Source: Pelotomaculum schinkii (lineage in GTDB: Bacteria > Bacillota > Desulfotomaculia > Desulfotomaculales > Pelotomaculaceae). From it: a stretch of DNA of 64,000 nt. The DNA lies in NCBI RefSeq assembly GCF_004369205.1, contig NZ_QFGA01000001.1, forward strand, positions 2,170,001-2,234,000, written 5' to 3'. The notes under the pieces were generated by a model. It was not told where the DNA came from, did not search any database, and was given only the letters and a program-made list of their open reading frames with translations. A program made the translations under genes and the position numbers. This document shows, in pieces, positions 60,612 to 64,000 of this stretch (within the stretch, counting starts at the first letter, position 1; each line of letters starts with the position of its first letter).

Positions 60612-60884
60612 TTATCTTTTAGAAACTATATTTGAGGGGATTTTATTGATTTCTCTCAACATGGACAAGATATTCCTTGTCTTTTGCAGCCGTAAAATCT
60701 TTTCCTCGCTCAAATCCCGACCCCATTCTGGATTTAGGTTTCGGGCCAGCTCCCAAGCTGCATTATACCACTTCAGCAAGGAAGCTGAATCCTTTTCAAA
60801 ACAAGTATTCTGATACGATTCTTCCCAGATGTTGAATGTTTCCCATTGTTTAATCCTGCTTAATAACTGTTCCTTAAGGAACAT
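60612..60884 (-). CDS. 90-aa hypothetical protein
   Basis: Helical, Trp/Glu/Lys-rich: WETFNIWEESYQNTCFEKDS, LKWYNAAWELARNLNPEWGR and EKILRLQKTRNILSMLREIN. GGGAG lies ten bases upstream of ATG 60884. It follows a possible nucleotidyltransferase relic, so it might be a HEPN-like partner, but the motif is not clear. No firm function. Confidence 0.5.
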   Translation of the reverse strand: MFLKEQLLSRIKQWETFNIWEESYQNTCFEKDSASLLKWYNAAWELARNLNPEWGRDLSEEKILRLQKTRNILSMLREINKIPSNIVSKR

Positions 60885-61194
60885 GTTGCAATCTCTCCCA
60901 GATTTCAGCTAAAATCTCCATTCTATCTAGAAAAAGCAAACCTCCAAGATTCCCAAGCATGATTTTGTCTTCAAGGGGCAGCTAAGAATTAACATTCGTC
61001 AGGGTAGATATTCTAGAGACACAGACAATATCAATATCGAATCCAGGCTTAGCGATATTCTTATGCACTTTATGAAGAATTTGAAGTGGTTCGCAGTTTT
61101 GTTATTACTGCTTTGTTTAGAAACCACATAAGGAGACCATCCAAATAAGGCTAAAGGATACGTAGTTTCTACTTATATACCCAGCAGGCAGCTG
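60885..61194. other. Spacer with possible nucleotidyltransferase relic
   Basis: On the minus strand a frame near 61000-61060 reads KPGFDIDIVCVSRIS before a stop, reminiscent of the DxD site of minimal nucleotidyltransferases. Another frame reads MLGNLGGLLFLDRMEILAEI up to the next gene. Neither is complete. No other feature is seen. Confidence 0.3.
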
Positions 61195-62658
61195 TCAGCC
61201 CTTGCGCAGCTTTTCCTCAAAAGCATCACCAGCATTAAAGGGCAAACACACGGTAAACGTAGTACCACTGCCGGGTGTGCTGCTAACCTCAACATTGCCG
61301 CCGTGGGCTTCAGCGATAGCCGCGACGATGGCCAGGCCCAGCCCGCTGCCTTTGCTGCAGCTTCTGGAGGTATCGGCGCGCCAAAAACGTTCAAATACAT
61401 GGTGAAGATGCTCAGCTGCGATACTCTCGCCGGTATTGTGCACCCACAGGCACACGCTCTCATTGCGTACACCTGCGCCCAGCGTAATATCCTCTCCGGA
61501 CGCTGTATGCCGCAAGGCGTTATCAACCAGGTTGTTTAATACCTGCCGCATCTTGTCCGGATCCGCCCGCAGGGGGGGCAGGGTTGGACACTGAACCGTT
61601 ACACGCCGCTGCGGGGCAAACAACTTAGCCCGTTGGGCCGCATCGGACAGCATGCCGGGTACATCCAGCGCCTGGCGGTGCAGAGGCGCGCCGGCGCCCA
61701 AACGGGCCAGGGTCAATAAATCATCGACCAGGCGGCTTAAGCGATCCAGCTCCGTTCTTGCCGCCGTCAGCACACGGGACTGCTCCCGGGGCTCCGCTGC
61801 CGCTCCCCGCTTCAGCACATCCAAATAACCTGTCACAACTGTAAGATGAGAGCGCAATTCATGGGAAGCGTCTGCCGCAAACTGACGGACCTGATCGGTG
61901 GCTCTCCGCTGGGCGGCAAAAGCGCTCTCCAACTGGTCAAGCATGGAGTTAAAGGCCACAAATAATTCTGTTACCTCATCCCCGCCGGGGGGCACCGCAA
62001 CGCGGCCGGTCAACCTGTTTCCGGTGACGCCCCTCGCTGTGGCGGCCAGATTGGTCAACGGACGCAGGGCATAGCGGATGACCAGATATATCAGTCCGAC
62101 CGCTGCCAACAATACCGCCAGGCCGCCGGCAAAAAGCAGCAGGCGCGTCCGCGCCAGTGAGACGTCAACACTAGACATTGAAGCACGGACCTCCAAAGCG
62201 CCCTGAACCAGCCCGCTGCTGTTAATAACCGGCGACAGGTAGACCAGCTCTCTCCCTGCCGTACCGGTCCGGATTTGGCTCAGGCTTTTGCCTTTCATTA
62301 CCGCCGACAGAAGTGAGGGCTGCAGAGGTATCGCGTCTTCCAATGACTGGCTGTTGTTTGCCGACGGTTGGCCGTTTTGATTATATAACCGCACTTCAAG
62401 CCCCTGGGCTTCCAGTTCCTGCATCAAATCGGCGGCAGACGAGTACAGGTCTTCACGCAGCGGGGAGCGCAGACCGGCGCAATACTCCAATAACGGTTCC
62501 GCCTGAACACGCAGCTTGGCTTCGGCTATCTCCATTAAATCGGCTTTCAACTCGGCATAGGCCAGCAGGCCGTAGACCAGCAAAAGCAAGGTTAAAACCA
62601 AAAGCAGCCCCAGTGCCAGGCGGGCACGCAGGCTGTGCAGATATTGGGGAACATTCAC
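61195..62658 (-). CDS. Sensor histidine kinase
   Basis: 487 aa. Two membrane helices (about 12-35 and 172-195) enclose an extracellular domain. Then come HAMP, the HisKA box with FAADASHELRSHLTVVTGYL (phospho-His), N box LNNLVDNALRHTA and ATP lid GSGLGLAIVAAIAEAHGG. It overlaps the response regulator gene by four bases. The signal sensed outside the cell is not evident. Confidence 0.95.
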   Translation of the reverse strand: MNVPQYLHSLRARLALGLLLVLTLLLLVYGLLAYAELKADLMEIAEAKLRVQAEPLLEYCAGLRSPLREDLYSSAADLMQELEAQGLEVRLYNQNGQPSANNSQSLEDAIPLQPSLLSAVMKGKSLSQIRTGTAGRELVYLSPVINSSGLVQGALEVRASMSSVDVSLARTRLLLFAGGLAVLLAAVGLIYLVIRYALRPLTNLAATARGVTGNRLTGRVAVPPGGDEVTELFVAFNSMLDQLESAFAAQRRATDQVRQFAADASHELRSHLTVVTGYLDVLKRGAAAEPREQSRVLTAARTELDRLSRLVDDLLTLARLGAGAPLHRQALDVPGMLSDAAQRAKLFAPQRRVTVQCPTLPPLRADPDKMRQVLNNLVDNALRHTASGEDITLGAGVRNESVCLWVHNTGESIAAEHLHHVFERFWRADTSRSCSKGSGLGLAIVAAIAEAHGGNVEVSSTPGSGTTFTVCLPFNAGDAFEEKLRKG

Positions 62659-63344
62659 GTCTTCACTTCCTCCAGGACATAGCCCGCGCCCCGTACCGTA
62701 CTGATCAGCTGTGGTTCACCAAGCTTGCGGCGCAGGTACCCGATATACACCTCAACGACGCTGGCGTCCCCTCCAAAGTCATAGCCCCAAACATTTTGCA
62801 AGATGGTCTCTTTTGGCAGGACCTGATGCGGATGCTGCATGAACAGGTGGAGGAGAGCAAATTCCGTAGGGGTCAAAGCCAGGCGCAGCTGTCCGCGGCG
62901 GGCCTCACGGCGGGAAGGCCACAGGCGTACATCGGAGAATTCAAGCACATCTTTGTTATAAGCTTGTCCCCGCCGGCGCAAGAGAGCCTCCAAGCGGGCC
63001 AGCAATTCTTCAAAGTGGAACGGCTTGACGAGATAATCATCTGCCCCGGACCTCAGGCCGGCAACCCGGTCAGCCACCTCGTCTTTGGCGGTAAGCATCA
63101 GGATGGCCGGGTCTGCCAGTGTGCGAAGCCTCTGGCAGATTTCCGGGCCGGAAGTATCGGGCAGCATCCAATCCAGTATTACCACATCGGGCGGCGCCAC
63201 CCGGGCACGTTCAAACGCCAGGCCGCCACTGACGGCGCTATCCACGGCATACCCTTCATAGCGTAGTCCCAGGGAAAGAAAATCAATTATCCCGGGGTCA
63301 TCGTCAACTATTAAGACCCTAAATTTGGGCGCTTCAATAGACAC
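62655..63344 (-). CDS. OmpR-family response regulator
   Basis: 229 aa. Receiver with IVDDDPG, phospho-Asp in VVILDWMLPDTSG and Lys in LVKPFHFEELLARL. The winged-helix output domain has LTPTEFALLHLFMQHPHQVL and VEVYIGYLRRKLGEP. I start at GTG 63344 (SIEAPKFRVL) because GGGGGGAG lies four to five bases upstream. It partners with the overlapping histidine kinase. The regulon is unknown. Confidence 0.95.
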   Translation of the reverse strand: MSIEAPKFRVLIVDDDPGIIDFLSLGLRYEGYAVDSAVSGGLAFERARVAPPDVVILDWMLPDTSGPEICQRLRTLADPAILMLTAKDEVADRVAGLRSGADDYLVKPFHFEELLARLEALLRRRGQAYNKDVLEFSDVRLWPSRREARRGQLRLALTPTEFALLHLFMQHPHQVLPKETILQNVWGYDFGGDASVVEVYIGYLRRKLGEPQLISTVRGAGYVLEEVKT

Positions 63345-63486
63345 GCTGCTCCCCCCTATGCATTTCATCCAACTATCAAGTACTAACATCTATGTATTCT
63401 TCTACAGACTGTAAATTACCTGGTTAATCGTTCAGCCAAAAACAGTTTCTACAGCTGCAGCGCTATGGCATAATGCGGCCGGGTAC

Positions 63487-64000
63487 TTACAATATTGATT
63501 CCAAACATGCCAAGGCCTCTCTGGCTGAACTGAAGCCATCTTTTTGACTTAAAAGCTTTTGCAGAAACACAATAAACTGTCCGGAGAGAGGAAGTACTTC
63601 CTGCCAGGACAGCTCAAACTGGGACTCATCCTCCACCCAGGTGGTAAAAAGATCGACAGCGGCGACGCCAACTCCAAAAAGGTCGCTGCGCGGCGAAATT
63701 TCCCTGCGCAACAGTTTATATGTCTCAGGGCCAGGTATCTTCTTTAAGGAGGGAAGTTCTTTGACTTTTTCAGGCGCCCTCTTTTCGGATCCGACGGCGG
63801 CGCTAAATTTATATTGCAACGGGTCAGGACAAAAAACAAACTGAGCCGGATCTAGAAATCTGGCATAGCCAAAATCAATCAGAAATACCTGTTTATCTTT
63901 AAGCAACAGGTTGGAGAGACGCACATCCCGGTGGATGACGGCGTTTTCCTTCTGCGCCGGACGGTGCAGCCCATTGAGGATGGAAAGAAGCTGCAAGACG
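63487..64000 (-). CDS. Protein kinase-like protein, C-terminal part (5' end off window)
   Basis: At least 170 aa of a protein kinase catalytic domain, N-lobe beyond the right edge. Catalytic loop VIHRDVRLSNLL (HRD...N) and IDFGYARFL (DFG) are present. SPRSDLFGVGVAAVDLFTTW corresponds to the APE/F-helix region. It ends with a helical tail. It may be a Ser/Thr kinase of the PknB or Bud32-like kind; partners are unknown. Confidence 0.85.
   Translation of the reverse strand, partial: VLQLLSILNGLHRPAQKENAVIHRDVRLSNLLLKDKQVFLIDFGYARFLDPAQFVFCPDPLQYKFSAAVGSEKRAPEKVKELPSLKKIPGPETYKLLRREISPRSDLFGVGVAAVDLFTTWVEDESQFELSWQEVLPLSGQFIVFLQKLLSQKDGFSSAREALACLESIL

Overview
The window looks like chromosome of a spore-forming, strictly anaerobic Firmicute close to the Desulfotomaculum/Pelotomaculum group (Peptococcaceae). 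This rests on the sporulation genes bofA and gin beside recR/ebfC/dnaX, a long Bacillus-type SRP RNA, a ferredoxin-linked 2-oxoacid oxidoreductase, a PAS-containing [FeFe]-hydrogenase, hydroxylamine reductase (Hcp) and a probable tungsten aldehyde oxidoreductase. The genus is inferred from gene content, not from a database search.

Layout. 0.3-9.4 kb: a near-origin block read leftward (dnaX, ebfC, recR, bofA, a P-loop ATPase, a four-subunit 2-oxoacid:ferredoxin oxidoreductase, gin, an Orn/Lys/Arg decarboxylase). 9.4-12.4 kb: repeat-rich spacers around SRP RNA and tRNA-Ser(GGA), then an M48 peptidase. 12.7-17.7 kb: a receiver protein and a four-gene module (2Fe-2S protein, hydrogenase-PAS sensor, SpoIIE-type phosphatase, CBS-ACT protein) resembling a phosphatase-linked sensory hydrogenase. 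18.7-20.9 kb: a 40-aa peptide gene coupled to a 684-aa protein of unknown function with a toxin-like hydrophobic segment. 21.2-28.9 kb: a type I restriction-modification operon containing rhuM. 29.4-37.4 kb: a DEAD-box helicase, a MacAB-like exporter and a second ABC exporter. 37.4-38.6 kb: a HicA-like toxin/antitoxin pair with a 31-bp operator. 38.9-42.5 kb: a Crp/Fnr regulator divergent from a ferredoxin-cupin-hcp operon.

42.7-55.9 kb is the most interesting part. It is visibly more AT-rich than its surroundings and carries a B12-dependent diol/glycerol dehydratase (three subunits) and its two-subunit reactivase. Between them lie an aldehyde:ferredoxin oxidoreductase, a MoaD-like sulfur carrier and a GlcG/HbpS-like protein. 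Beyond an IS1182-like relic come an MFS transporter, a sigma-54 activator and a cobalamin adenosyltransferase. The transporter and adenosyltransferase have good -24/-12 promoters. No microcompartment shell gene, CoA-acylating aldehyde dehydrogenase or phosphotransacylase is visible, and the small dehydratase subunits lack the usual N-terminal extensions. I infer a microcompartment-free route: diol to aldehyde to acid with reduction of ferredoxin. The expected Gln336 position of the large subunit reads Ala, which may widen the substrate pocket.

56.0-59.4 kb holds a decayed IS21-family element inserted in an already frameshifted gene. The window ends with an enoyl-CoA hydratase, a small hypothetical gene, a two-component system and the C-terminal part of a protein kinase running off the right edge. 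At least two families of dispersed palindromic intergenic repeats recur through the window.
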